Positions 35,750 to 45,184 of a stretch of 64,000 nt of DNA are shown here, one piece after another. Source of the DNA: Ignavibacteriales bacterium UBA1304 (GTDB lineage Bacteria; Bacteroidota; Ignavibacteria; Ignavibacteriales; Ignavibacteriaceae); assembly GCA_002307295.1 (NCBI GenBank), contig DBTY01000007.1, positions 1 through 64,000 of the forward strand, given 5' to 3'. A program made the translations under genes and the position numbers. Position 1 is the stretch's first letter. The number at the start of each line of letters is the position of its first letter. A model generated the notes under the pieces. The model saw only the letters and a program-made list of their open reading frames with translations. It ran no database searches and was not told where the DNA came from.

Positions 35750-36022
35750 ATGGCCGTAATTAAACCGACGCCCGATCAAAATAACAAACAAAATCCGCTT
35801 CCCGGCGCTGCTGGAAGCGCGTCAAAACCGGCTGCTGTTCATCAGGGCATAATGGGAGCTTATGCAAAAAGACCCCTGTCGCTTGAAGAAAATATCGACT
35901 TAAAACTTGAAATGCTCAAAAAATTTATGGATGAAAAAAAACAGAGCTCTGCGCCAGTTACGGAGAAGGTAGTTAATCAGGTGGTATTTGGCATTAAGGA
36001 ATTGCTAAATAAAGAAAAATAA
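35750..36022 (+). CDS. Small hypothetical protein
   Basis: 90 residues, unrecognised. A Pro/Gly/Ala-rich disordered N-terminus (about 1-35) is followed by helices with LEENIDLKLEMLKKFMDEKK (44-63) and VVNQVVFGIKELLNKE. No signal peptide or membrane segment. GGAG lies 5 nt before the ATG. It is a lone gene before groES with its own spacing, so functional linkage to the chaperonin is not supported. Confidence 0.65.
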   Translation: MAVIKPTPDQNNKQNPLPGAAGSASKPAAVHQGIMGAYAKRPLSLEENIDLKLEMLKKFMDEKKQSSAPVTEKVVNQVVFGIKELLNKEK

Positions 36023-36120
36023 GCTCTGTTTTATTTCAAACAAACTCGGTTACATTTGGACGAAAGTCATATTTTTGTAGACAATCTGCTATAGATTGCC
36101 GAGGAGAATTTCCATTTCTT

Positions 36121-36152
36121 TTGCAGTAAAATGGGGTATTTACTGCAATACC
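36121..36152. repeat. Overlapping inverted repeats between the small gene and groES
   Basis: TTGCAGTAAA (36121-36130) and TTTACTGCAA (36139-36148) are perfect 10-bp arms around ATGGGGTA. GGTATT (36135-36140) / AATACC (36147-36152) forms an overlapping, exclusive alternative. No T run follows, so it is more like an operator or RNA switch than a terminator. Confidence 0.5.
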
Positions 36153-36199
36153 TGCCTTTATCAAAGCAAAAGCATAACAATCGTATAACATAAATGATG

Positions 36200-36228
36200 T
36201 TGACAAATCCAATTTTAAATATTATGTT
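36200..36228 (+). promoter_or_regulatory. groESL promoter
   Basis: TTGACA (36200-36205), 17 nt spacer, TATGTT (36223-36228). The -10 abuts the CIRCE operator. Confidence 0.75.
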
Positions 36229-36253
36229 AGCAGTCACAAACGTAGAGCGCTAA
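36227..36253. promoter_or_regulatory. CIRCE operator (HrcA binding site)
   Basis: TTAGCAGTC (36227-36235), 9 nt, GAGCGCTAA (36245-36253). This matches the CIRCE consensus TTAGCACTC-N9-GAGTGCTAA at 16 of 18 positions with the exact spacing. HrcA is expected to repress groESL here until heat or misfolding stress. hrcA itself is not in the window. Confidence 0.88.
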
Positions 36254-36279
36254 CAAAAATAATTAACAGGAGGTTAACG

Positions 36280-36579
36280 ATGAGTAAAATTAATTTAACT
36301 CCCTTAGCAGATAGAGTAGTAGTAAAAGCTCTTGAAGCCGAGGCAAAAACTGCAAGCGGAATTATCATACCGGATTCAGCAAAAGAAAAACCACAGAAAG
36401 GAACTATTGTAGCTGTAGGCGCAGGCAAAGTTTCTGAAACAGACGGCAAAGTAATTGCATTAACGGTTAAAGTAGGCGACCAGGTTTTATACGGAAAATA
36501 TAGCGGCACTGAAGTAACCGTCGACGGCGAAGATTACTTAATCATGCGCGAAAGCGATATTTTTGCAGTTCTAAATTAA
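36280..36579 (+). CDS. groES: Co-chaperonin GroES
   Basis: 99 residues, the lid of the GroEL folding chamber. Seen are [20 protein letters not shown] at the start, the mobile loop with [15 protein letters not shown] (32-46), and [20 protein letters not shown] near the end. AGGAGG lies 7 nt before the ATG. It is followed by groEL after 34 nt, under the CIRCE-controlled promoter. Confidence 0.97.
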   Translation: MSKINLTPLADRVVVKALEAEAKTASGIIIPDSAKEKPQKGTIVAVGAGKVSETDGKVIALTVKVGDQVLYGKYSGTEVTVDGEDYLIMRESDIFAVLN

Positions 36580-36598
36580 AAAAAAGTTTTAAATTTAA

Positions 36599-38254
<1,656 letters not shown>

Positions 38255-38274
38255 TAGTTCGTCCTTCTAAAATT

Positions 38275-38308
38275 AAAAGCCCGTCCCGATTTATTAGGAC
38301 GGGCTTTT
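38275..38308 (+). terminator. Rho-independent terminator of groESL
   Basis: AAAAGCCCGTCC (38275-38286) pairs perfectly with GGACGGGCTTTT (38297-38308), and CTATTTTT follows. Confidence 0.92.
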
Positions 38309-38436
38309 CTATTTTTACGAAGGCGGGCAATATTGTCCGGTTTTCCTTTTTTCAATTAAATTCATTATCTTTTAAATATGCCAGATTAAAATATAAAGTT
38401 TTATGATATTTATTATTTCTACTAAGGACGACCCAA

Positions 38437-41400
38437 TTGAGCTCTGAAGAATTAGACGAATTACTTAATGACGCTTTTGAGCATTTGTGGCAGGGACGCT
38501 ATAGAATGGCCTTGGCTTCCGCAAAAAAAGTATTCGACCAAAAGCAGGATGACGCGCAGTCGGCTGTGTGCTTAGCCTGGGCTTACTTAGAAAACGGGAA
38601 CACTGCGCAGGCTCTTGAGCTGGCTAATTATGCCGTAGACCTAAGCGCTGATGAAGTTGAACCTCATTTATACAGGGGTTTTATTTTAATGCGGCTGGGC
38701 ATTTTTGAAGGGGCTCTCCTTGATCTTAATATTGCAATAAAACATAAAGTAAAACTGCTCGCCTGGGCATACGTTAATAAAGCAAGAGCATTGGCCGGAT
38801 GCGGCAGATATTTTGAAGCTCTTGAAGAGATTGAACGCGCCAGAGAAATTGGCGGCAACAAAGATGAAAAACTCCTTAAACTGCGTAAATGGTACCGTAG
38901 GGCTGCTGGAATTAAAAAAGGCTTGTTTGGCGATTCTTTTAAATCGGAAATGGAATTATTAGAAGACGGCGAAGAGGCTATGAAACAGCAGGAGTTTTGG
39001 TTCGCTATCTGGGCGGCAAAAAAAATTCTTGAAGATCCTTCCAAAATTAATCAGTATGACGAAGCAAATTTATTGCGCCTTGAAGCGCTAATAGCTTTGT
39101 TTCAGTTTAAGCCCGCTTATGAAGAAGCAAAGCTTTTAGAAGAGCGTCTCGGACCTTATGAGCGCTATCAGGCGGCTATGTATAAAATATTGCAGAATTA
39201 TACTCCCTCGCCTAAAGATGAATCTATTGCATCTGACACGAACATAGAAGCAAGAAGAACCGACGTTCAAAGGTTCAATGAAGATTTTATTACTACCATC
39301 AACTGTAGGGTTTTTGACCCAAATAGAAATCCTGCGTTAAACGCGGGCGCTTATTATCTTCAGTTTAATAAAGAAGCGGTAACGCTTATTGCGGCCGAAA
39401 CAATAGTTTTTAATCCATACTACTTGAAAGAAAATATTAAATGGCCGTGCGAGGCTATCTGGTTTAATAATGAAGCTGAAATTGGAAAACGCGACTTTGA
39501 GCTGGAAATTGAAAAGGACTGGAAGGACGTAGTATTTGTGCAGACCTTTGGTTCGGAGATAAAAGGGCAATGGCAGGAAGGAAACGGCAGAGTAGAGATA
39601 TTTATTCAGGGGAAGAAAATATGCGAAAGATGGTTCTCAATTGGGAATACTGAAATCCCAAATGAAGAAGAAATAGTTCTCCCTTTGGAAGAATTTTCCG
39701 TGAGTGATAAGGGACCGGTTAACCAGCAGGCTCCCGCCGCCGCTAATGAACAGCATGGCGAACTTGACGAAGAATTAGTTGAGGAGCTTATAGCTGGTCT
39801 AGATAAGTTTACTGGTTTGAAAAGCGTTAAGCAGGGGATGAGAGATTTTGTAGATTACCTGAGTTTTGTTAAGGACAGGAAAAAATCCGGTTTAAAAACG
39901 CAGGATAATTTTTCTTTGCATTCTGTTTTTCTTGGGAACCCCGGCACAGGTAAAACTTCAGTGGCGCGGTTATTAGGGAAAATATTTAAAGCCATGGGAC
40001 TGCTTGAAAAAGGGCACGTTGTTGAAGTCGATAGAGCCGCGCTTGTTGGACAGTATATTGGCGAGACCGCTCAAAAAACCGACAAGATATTAAACGACGC
40101 TGTGGGCGGCGTTCTTTTTATTGACGAAGCCTATACGCTCTCAAAAAAAGGAGGAACCGGGCAGGATTTTGGGCAGGAGGCTATTGATTTAATTCTTAAA
40201 CGGATGGAAGATAAGGGAAATGAATTTGCTGTTATTGCCGCCGGTTATCCTGACGAAATGAATTCCTTTTTGGATTCTAATCCGGGAATGAAATCCCGCT
40301 TCACACATTTTTTTAATTTTGAAGATTTTAGTCCTGAAGAGCTGACAGAAATATTTCAGTCGATGGCCGCTAACGAAGAGTATGAAGTTGAGCCGGAAGC
40401 TTTGGAGCATTTGAAAAAAAAGTTTACAAAGCTTTATAGAGAAAGGGATAACTCTTTTGGCAATGCAAGGCTTGTAAGAAATGTTTTTAACGATTCTAAA
40501 ATGCAGCTTGGCAAACGCTATCTCGCTTTACCAAAAGATGAAAGAACAAAAAAAGCTTTGAGCGCAATTACTCTTAGCGATATAGAAAAGTATTTTGACG
40601 CAGAAGATAAAGCAAACATACAGATTCCAATTAACGAAGAAGAGCTTGATAAAGCTCTTACAAAGCTAAATAAGCTGATAGGGCTGGACTCGGTTAAAAA
40701 AGAAATAAACGAAATTGTAAAACTAGCGCGTTACTATAAAGAGCAGAATAAAAATTTAAGCGAGGAGTTTTTATCGCATATACTTTTTCTTGGCAATCCC
40801 GGCACAGGCAAAACTACCGTTGCAAGAATATTCAGCGAAATTTACTCGGCTCTGGGGATATTGCCTAAAGGGCATTTGGTTGAGATTGACAGGCAGGGGC
40901 TTGTAGCCGGATATGTAGGCCAGACGGCTGAAAAAACCAAAGCGGTTATTGATAAATCCATTGGCGGCGTTTTGTTTATAGACGAGGCTTATGCGCTTAT
41001 AAAACAGGGCTCGGAGTCAGGCGGCGATTTTGGCAAAGAAGCCGTTGATACGCTTCTTAAAAGAATGGAAGACGATAAAGGCAGATTCATTGTTATAGCC
41101 GCCGGTTATACGGATGAAATGCAAAATTTTGTAGAGAGCAACTCCGGAATTAAATCCCGTTTTTCTAAAACGTTAATATTTGAAGATTATTCGCCCGACA
41201 ACCTGATGAAAATCTTTACTAATTCTTTAGCCAATAAAGATTACAAAGTTGAAGCGGAAGCCATGATATATGCAAAAAAATATTTTAATGAGCTTTACAG
41301 AAGCCGCGATAAAAGCTTTGGCAATGCAAGAATTGTAAGGAACCTTATTGACGAAGGTTTAAGAAAACAACTGCTGCGCGCCGCCGTTATTCCGCCGGAT

Positions 41401-42324
41401 AAAAGAACAAAGGAAGAATTGCATACTCTTAAATATGAAGATATTAAAGACATAGTCTCCGCTCCGGGGAAAAACAAGACCATAAAAATTGAAGGGGACG
41501 AAGAGAAACTTGAAGGTCTCTTAGGCGAATTAAATAGCCTTACCGGAATTGAGAGCGTAAAAAAATCGGTAGAAAAACTTATCAGCGGATTAAGAGTTTC
41601 TAAGCTGCGCGAAGAAAGAGGACTTAGAATAATTAATAAAAACCTTCATTCAGTTTTTCTGGGCAATCCAGGCGCTGGCAAAACTACAGTAGCTCGTTTG
41701 CTGAGTAAAATTTATAAAGAAATGGGGCTGCTTGAAAAAGGGCATCTTGTAGAAGCCGATAGAGCTTTGCTTGTAGCGGGTTATCCTGGGCAGACTGCTA
41801 TAAAGACTGACGAAGTAATTCAAAAGGCTCTGGGCGGTTTTCTTTTTATTGACGAAGCCTATACTCTAGCCCGCGGCGCAGATGATTATGGCAAAGAGGC
41901 AATAGAAACCCTACTAAAAAGAATGGAAGACTATCAGGGGCAGTTTGCGGTTATTGTAGCGGGTTATCCGGCAGAAATGAAATATTTCATTGACGCTAAT
42001 CCGGGGCTTGAATCCCGTTTTGCAAATTACTTTATGTTTGAAGATTTTACTCCCCGGCAAATGCTTGCAATTACAGACACGCTAAGCTCAAAAAACGGAT
42101 ACAAATTAGACGAGGGCGCCTGGCAAATGTTGTATGAGATATTTACCGATCTTTACAAAAAGAGAGATAAAAATTTTGGCAATGCAAGAACAGTTAAAAA
42201 AATATTTTATGAAGCCGTAGGCAATCAGGAAGAAAGACTTAATCATCTTAATCTGAATGACGATGAAGACCTGATTACAATAACTATTGACGATATTGGC
42301 AATTTAAGTATTTCGGAAATTTGA
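38437..42324 (+). CDS. TPR protein with three tandem CbxX/CfxQ (SpoVK-like) AAA modules
   Basis: 1295 residues. N-terminal TPR-like helices (about 1-165) are followed by a region of unknown fold (about 170-440). Three AAA modules then show Walker A LGNPGTGKTS (near 498), LGNPGTGKTT (near 785) and LGNPGAGKTT (near 1075), each with FIDEAY Walker B and RMED..F.VI.AGY sensor blocks. All three sites look intact. Single-module relatives remodel Rubisco (CbbX) or act in ESX secretion (EccA). The start is TTG at 38437, supported by AAGGACG 6 nt upstream; no nearby ATG exists in frame. It is monocistronic and its target is unknown. Confidence 0.88.
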   Translation: MSSEELDELLNDAFEHLWQGRYRMALASAKKVFDQKQDDAQSAVCLAWAYLENGNTAQALELANYAVDLSADEVEPHLYRGFILMRLGIFEGALLDLNIAIKHKVKLLAWAYVNKARALAGCGRYFEALEEIERAREIGGNKDEKLLKLRKWYRRAAGIKKGLFGDSFKSEMELLEDGEEAMKQQEFWFAIWAAKKILEDPSKINQYDEANLLRLEALIALFQFKPAYEEAKLLEERLGPYERYQAAMYKILQNYTPSPKDESIASDTNIEARRTDVQRFNEDFITTINCRVFDPNRNPALNAGAYYLQFNKEAVTLIAAETIVFNPYYLKENIKWPCEAIWFNNEAEIGKRDFELEIEKDWKDVVFVQTFGSEIKGQWQEGNGRVEIFIQGKKICERWFSIGNTEIPNEEEIVLPLEEFSVSDKGPVNQQAPAAANEQHGELDEELVEELIAGLDKFTGLKSVKQGMRDFVDYLSFVKDRKKSGLKTQDNFSLHSVFLGNPGTGKTSVARLLGKIFKAMGLLEKGHVVEVDRAALVGQYIGETAQKTDKILNDAVGGVLFIDEAYTLSKKGGTGQDFGQEAIDLILKRMEDKGNEFAVIAAGYPDEMNSFLDSNPGMKSRFTHFFNFEDFSPEELTEIFQSMAANEEYEVEPEALEHLKKKFTKLYRERDNSFGNARLVRNVFNDSKMQLGKRYLALPKDERTKKALSAITLSDIEKYFDAEDKANIQIPINEEELDKALTKLNKLIGLDSVKKEINEIVKLARYYKEQNKNLSEEFLSHILFLGNPGTGKTTVARIFSEIYSALGILPKGHLVEIDRQGLVAGYVGQTAEKTKAVIDKSIGGVLFIDEAYALIKQGSESGGDFGKEAVDTLLKRMEDDKGRFIVIAAGYTDEMQNFVESNSGIKSRFSKTLIFEDYSPDNLMKIFTNSLANKDYKVEAEAMIYAKKYFNELYRSRDKSFGNARIVRNLIDEGLRKQLLRAAVIPPDKRTKEELHTLKYEDIKDIVSAPGKNKTIKIEGDEEKLEGLLGELNSLTGIESVKKSVEKLISGLRVSKLREERGLRIINKNLHSVFLGNPGAGKTTVARLLSKIYKEMGLLEKGHLVEADRALLVAGYPGQTAIKTDEVIQKALGGFLFIDEAYTLARGADDYGKEAIETLLKRMEDYQGQFAVIVAGYPAEMKYFIDANPGLESRFANYFMFEDFTPRQMLAITDTLSSKNGYKLDEGAWQMLYEIFTDLYKKRDKNFGNARTVKKIFYEAVGNQEERLNHLNLNDDEDLITITIDDIGNLSISEI

Positions 42325-42380
42325 AACTGTAAGTCTGATATGGGCTAATCTTTTTAGATAAAATTCTTACAGTAAAAAGC

Positions 42381-42410
42381 GTCCTCCTGAGCGATAGCCG
42401 AAGAATGGCT
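42381..42410. repeat. Decayed CCTGAGCG..GCCGAAG-type interspersed repeat
   Basis: CTCCTGAGCGATAGCCGAAG and the following AATGGCT resemble the TCATCCTGAGCG-AGCCGAAGGATCT repeat seen between genes in many Bacteroidota and relatives. Recognised from memory, so family identity is tentative. Confidence 0.45.
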
Positions 42411-42500
42411 TTACGGTTTCATTTAATCAGTTTTTGTATAGCTCTCTCCAAAACGGAATTATTCCCTTCAAATAATTGTTATACTGATAATAGGTCACAC

Positions 42501-42530
42501 TAATATTACGCTCCTATGGAGCTTTTGTGT
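42501..42530. repeat. GCTCCTATGGAGC palindromic repeat
   Basis: ATTACGCTCCTATGGAGCTT with arms GCTCC (42510-42514) and GGAGC (42518-42522). It resembles a short intergenic palindrome I associate with Bacteroidota/Ignavibacteria genomes. There is one copy in this window. Confidence 0.4.
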
Positions 42531-42715
42531 TGATAGTTTTAGCTTAGTATTAACATATCGCATTACTCAACAGCGTGGGTAAAATACACGGCAAACTTTT
42601 TAATCTCTATTCCTATTCTTAACGATATATTATTATTTCCATAACACAGAGTTAACAATTGAAGGGTATTATTGGAAATATATTTTCCGTAATGTATTTA
42701 AGGATGGCGTAGAAG

Positions 42716-43390
42716 ATGAAACGCATTTTATTTCTAATATTTTTATATGGCGCTTTTAGCGCAGTTATAAACGCTCAGTCAGTGGCGGGTCTTTATCATA
42801 GTAAGCCAGAAGCGGCCGAAACTTTTGGCGCGGAGTATTTTCCGCTTAAGAAAAATTCTTCATTTGTATTCGAGTCTAACGTGGGGCAGACCAAAGCTAA
42901 CGTTAAAGCCGAAGGGAATCAAATGGTATTTACATATGAAGCGGGACCCATTACATACAAGCAAAATCTGATGTTAGAGCCTAATGGAATATATCTTAAA
43001 AAAGTTTATAGCAAAGCTCTTTTTTTTAGCAATACAGTCACTTACAGTAAACCAGTATTAAGACTGCCTTTGCCTCTGAAACTGGGCGATAACTGGCGTT
43101 GGGATGGCTGCGAGATAGTCGACGGCGACTCTTCTAAAATTACCTTGCTGGGTTCGGTTAAAGGGGTAGAAAATATAAGAACTAAAGCCGGAGCGTTTCG
43201 CTGCCTCAAAATAGAATTAAAAATTATTTCCGCAAAAGGCTCTACTAATACTGAAACCGAATGGCTTGCTCCAAACGTCGGCATTGTTAGATTAAAAGCT
43301 AATATACAGGGGGACGGCATTACAGGAGTGATACGCCGCCTGATGGGGCTTAATGAAATAGTTTTTTCGTTAACAGAAATAAAAAAATAA
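42716..43390 (+). CDS. Secreted protein of unknown function
   Basis: 224 residues. A signal peptide (about 1-20, ending VINAQS) is followed by an all-beta pattern with EYFPLKKNSSFVFES (39-53), LPLPLKLGDNWRWDG (near 117-131), and a C-terminal TETEWLAPNVGIVRLKAN. The last phrase is typical of DUF3108-like or LolA/TapB-type lipocalin-like periplasmic proteins. No lipobox or catalytic motif was found. It is a single gene, 94 nt before the CPBP gene. Confidence 0.65.
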   Translation: MKRILFLIFLYGAFSAVINAQSVAGLYHSKPEAAETFGAEYFPLKKNSSFVFESNVGQTKANVKAEGNQMVFTYEAGPITYKQNLMLEPNGIYLKKVYSKALFFSNTVTYSKPVLRLPLPLKLGDNWRWDGCEIVDGDSSKITLLGSVKGVENIRTKAGAFRCLKIELKIISAKGSTNTETEWLAPNVGIVRLKANIQGDGITGVIRRLMGLNEIVFSLTEIKK

Positions 43391-43484
43391 TTTTAGTAAT
43401 GTGAAATTTTGTTAAATAAAATCGACAATCGATTCAGCATTTTATTATTTTTGTATTAATGAGTAATAATTATAAAAATTCTAA

Positions 43485-44273
43485 ATGACGCTGAAAAAAG
43501 AGATCGGTTTTGTAAAGGACGTGATAAAAGACTGGGACAAGAAAGTTGTAACTATTCTCGTCTCCGTCGCAGTTCTGCAAACTATATCCTGGTATTATAC
43601 TTCATGGCGATTTTTCAGGATATACATATACGATTATTTTTCTTCGTATCAAGATATTGCGCTGCTTGAAAACATATATTGGTTCTTCGGCGATTTTATA
43701 ACGCTGTTAATCCTTCCGGTTTTAATAATCAAATTATTCTTAAAAGAAAAGATTTCCGACTATGGACTAAAGGTTGGCGATTATAAAGCAGGGCTGAAAA
43801 TATCTTCGTTGTTTTTAATAGCGATGATAATTATTCTCTGGTTTGTATCTGCCGATAGCTCGTTTAAGGAAACATATCCGCATGTTCAAAGCGCAAGAAA
43901 CTCGTGGAATACATTCCTGATATATGAATCGTGTATGTTTGTATATATGATCGCCTGGGAGTTTATCTGGCGCGGATATATGCTGTTTGGACTCTCGGAA
44001 AAATTTGGCGGCTATGCAATTATAATTCAGATGATTCCATTTGTTATACTTCATAACGGCAAGCCGGCATTGGAAACATTCGGCGCAATAGCCGGAGGAA
44101 TTATTCTCGGGTTTTTAGCGTTAAGAACAAAATCAATTTACTATTGCATTATTACTCATTTCGGCGTTATGTTTAGTATTGATTTTATATCGACATTACG
44201 TTTTAGGGCCAACGATTTTGGAATCGGAATAGGCAGTTTAATTAATATTATACGCGAATTATTCAAAGGTTAG
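43485..44273 (+). CDS. CPBP-family intramembrane metalloprotease-like protein
   Basis: 262 residues, about seven membrane segments. The first motif is WEFIWRG (E is kept once; the usual EExxxR has Trp at its first position, a form common in Bacteroidota relatives). The second motif is FVILH and the third THFGVMFSID. CPBP/Rce1-like proteins cleave within membranes or serve in bacteriocin immunity. It ends 5 nt before pdxJ and is probably in the same transcript, without an obvious metabolic link. Confidence 0.82.
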   Translation: MTLKKEIGFVKDVIKDWDKKVVTILVSVAVLQTISWYYTSWRFFRIYIYDYFSSYQDIALLENIYWFFGDFITLLILPVLIIKLFLKEKISDYGLKVGDYKAGLKISSLFLIAMIIILWFVSADSSFKETYPHVQSARNSWNTFLIYESCMFVYMIAWEFIWRGYMLFGLSEKFGGYAIIIQMIPFVILHNGKPALETFGAIAGGIILGFLALRTKSIYYCIITHFGVMFSIDFISTLRFRANDFGIGIGSLINIIRELFKG

Positions 44274-44278
44274 GAAAA

Positions 44279-44989
44279 ATGAGGTTTTCATTAAATGTAG
44301 ATCATATTGCAACTTTAAGAAATGCAAGAGGCGAAGTGCAGCCTGATCCGGTAACTGCGGCGCTATTAGCTGAACAATCGGGAGTAGACGGCATTGTAGT
44401 GCATCTTAGAGAAGATAGAAGACACGTGAACGAACGAGACCTCCGTTTGCTGCGCGAACTTATTACTACAAAATTAGATATGGAAATGGCTCCTGTTGAA
44501 GAAATTATTAAAATTGCCTGCGATGTTCAGCCGGAACTTGCCACTTTAGTTCCTGAAAAAAGACAGGAACTTACTACTGAAGGCGGTCTGAATATTATAG
44601 ACGATATTGCGCAGATTAAATCGGCAATTAAAGACCTTCATAAAGCGAATATTGAAGTTTCTGTTTTCATCGAACCTGATATCGATCAGATTAACGCTGC
44701 TGCGGAAATTGAATCTGATTTTATAGAAATTCATACCGGAGTTTATGCTAACGCTGAAAGCGAAGAAGAAGAATTTGACGAATTGGAAAGAATAAGGCTG
44801 GGAGCTAAACAGGCTAAAAAACTTGGGCTTGGAGTTAATGCAGGACACGGACTTAATTATCTAAACATGAAAATCTTCCGCGAATTATCCGATATTGACG
44901 AAGTGAGCATTGGCCAGGCTGTTATCGCAAGAGCCCTGTTTGTAGGCTTAAATGAAGCTGTTAAAGAAATGATAAATATTATCAGATAG
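44279..44989 (+). CDS. pdxJ: Pyridoxine 5'-phosphate synthase
   Basis: 236 residues. It condenses 1-deoxyxylulose 5-phosphate with 3-amino-2-oxopropyl phosphate in the DXP-dependent vitamin B6 pathway. Seen are LNVDHIATLRNARGEVQPDP (5-24), HLREDRRHVNERD (41-53), PEKRQELTTEGG and GLGVNAGHGLNY, all PdxJ signatures including the catalytic His and Glu. AGGAAAA lies 3-4 nt before the ATG. It follows the CPBP gene by 5 nt. Confidence 0.97.
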   Translation: MRFSLNVDHIATLRNARGEVQPDPVTAALLAEQSGVDGIVVHLREDRRHVNERDLRLLRELITTKLDMEMAPVEEIIKIACDVQPELATLVPEKRQELTTEGGLNIIDDIAQIKSAIKDLHKANIEVSVFIEPDIDQINAAAEIESDFIEIHTGVYANAESEEEEFDELERIRLGAKQAKKLGLGVNAGHGLNYLNMKIFRELSDIDEVSIGQAVIARALFVGLNEAVKEMINIIR

Positions 44990-45050
44990 TTTTATTTAGT
45001 AATGCAGACGCTCTTCTTTTAACAGTATACGCAAATCAGAAAAATATTTG

Positions 45051-45076
45051 GCCGTCCCGGTTTTTATCGGGACGGC
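45051..45076 (+). terminator. Hairpin terminator after pdxJ
   Basis: GCCGTCCCG (45051-45059) pairs perfectly with CGGGACGGC (45068-45076), T-rich loop. A short TTATTT tail follows. Confidence 0.75.
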
Positions 45077-45184
45077 TTATTTACAGCAGGAAAAATAAAA
45101 AGGGGAATTTTGTAATTTTTTTTTGGTATAGATTTTTTTAGTTGGAAGCTATACACAGATTTAACCATCATTATCCGGCGTTTT

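Larger units (their letters stand above)
42325..42715. other. 391-nt intergenic region with decayed interspersed repeats
   Basis: No gene seen. It contains two short repeat-like elements, at 42381-42410 and 42501-42530, described separately. The rest is AT-rich with no promoter strong enough to name. Confidence 0.6.
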
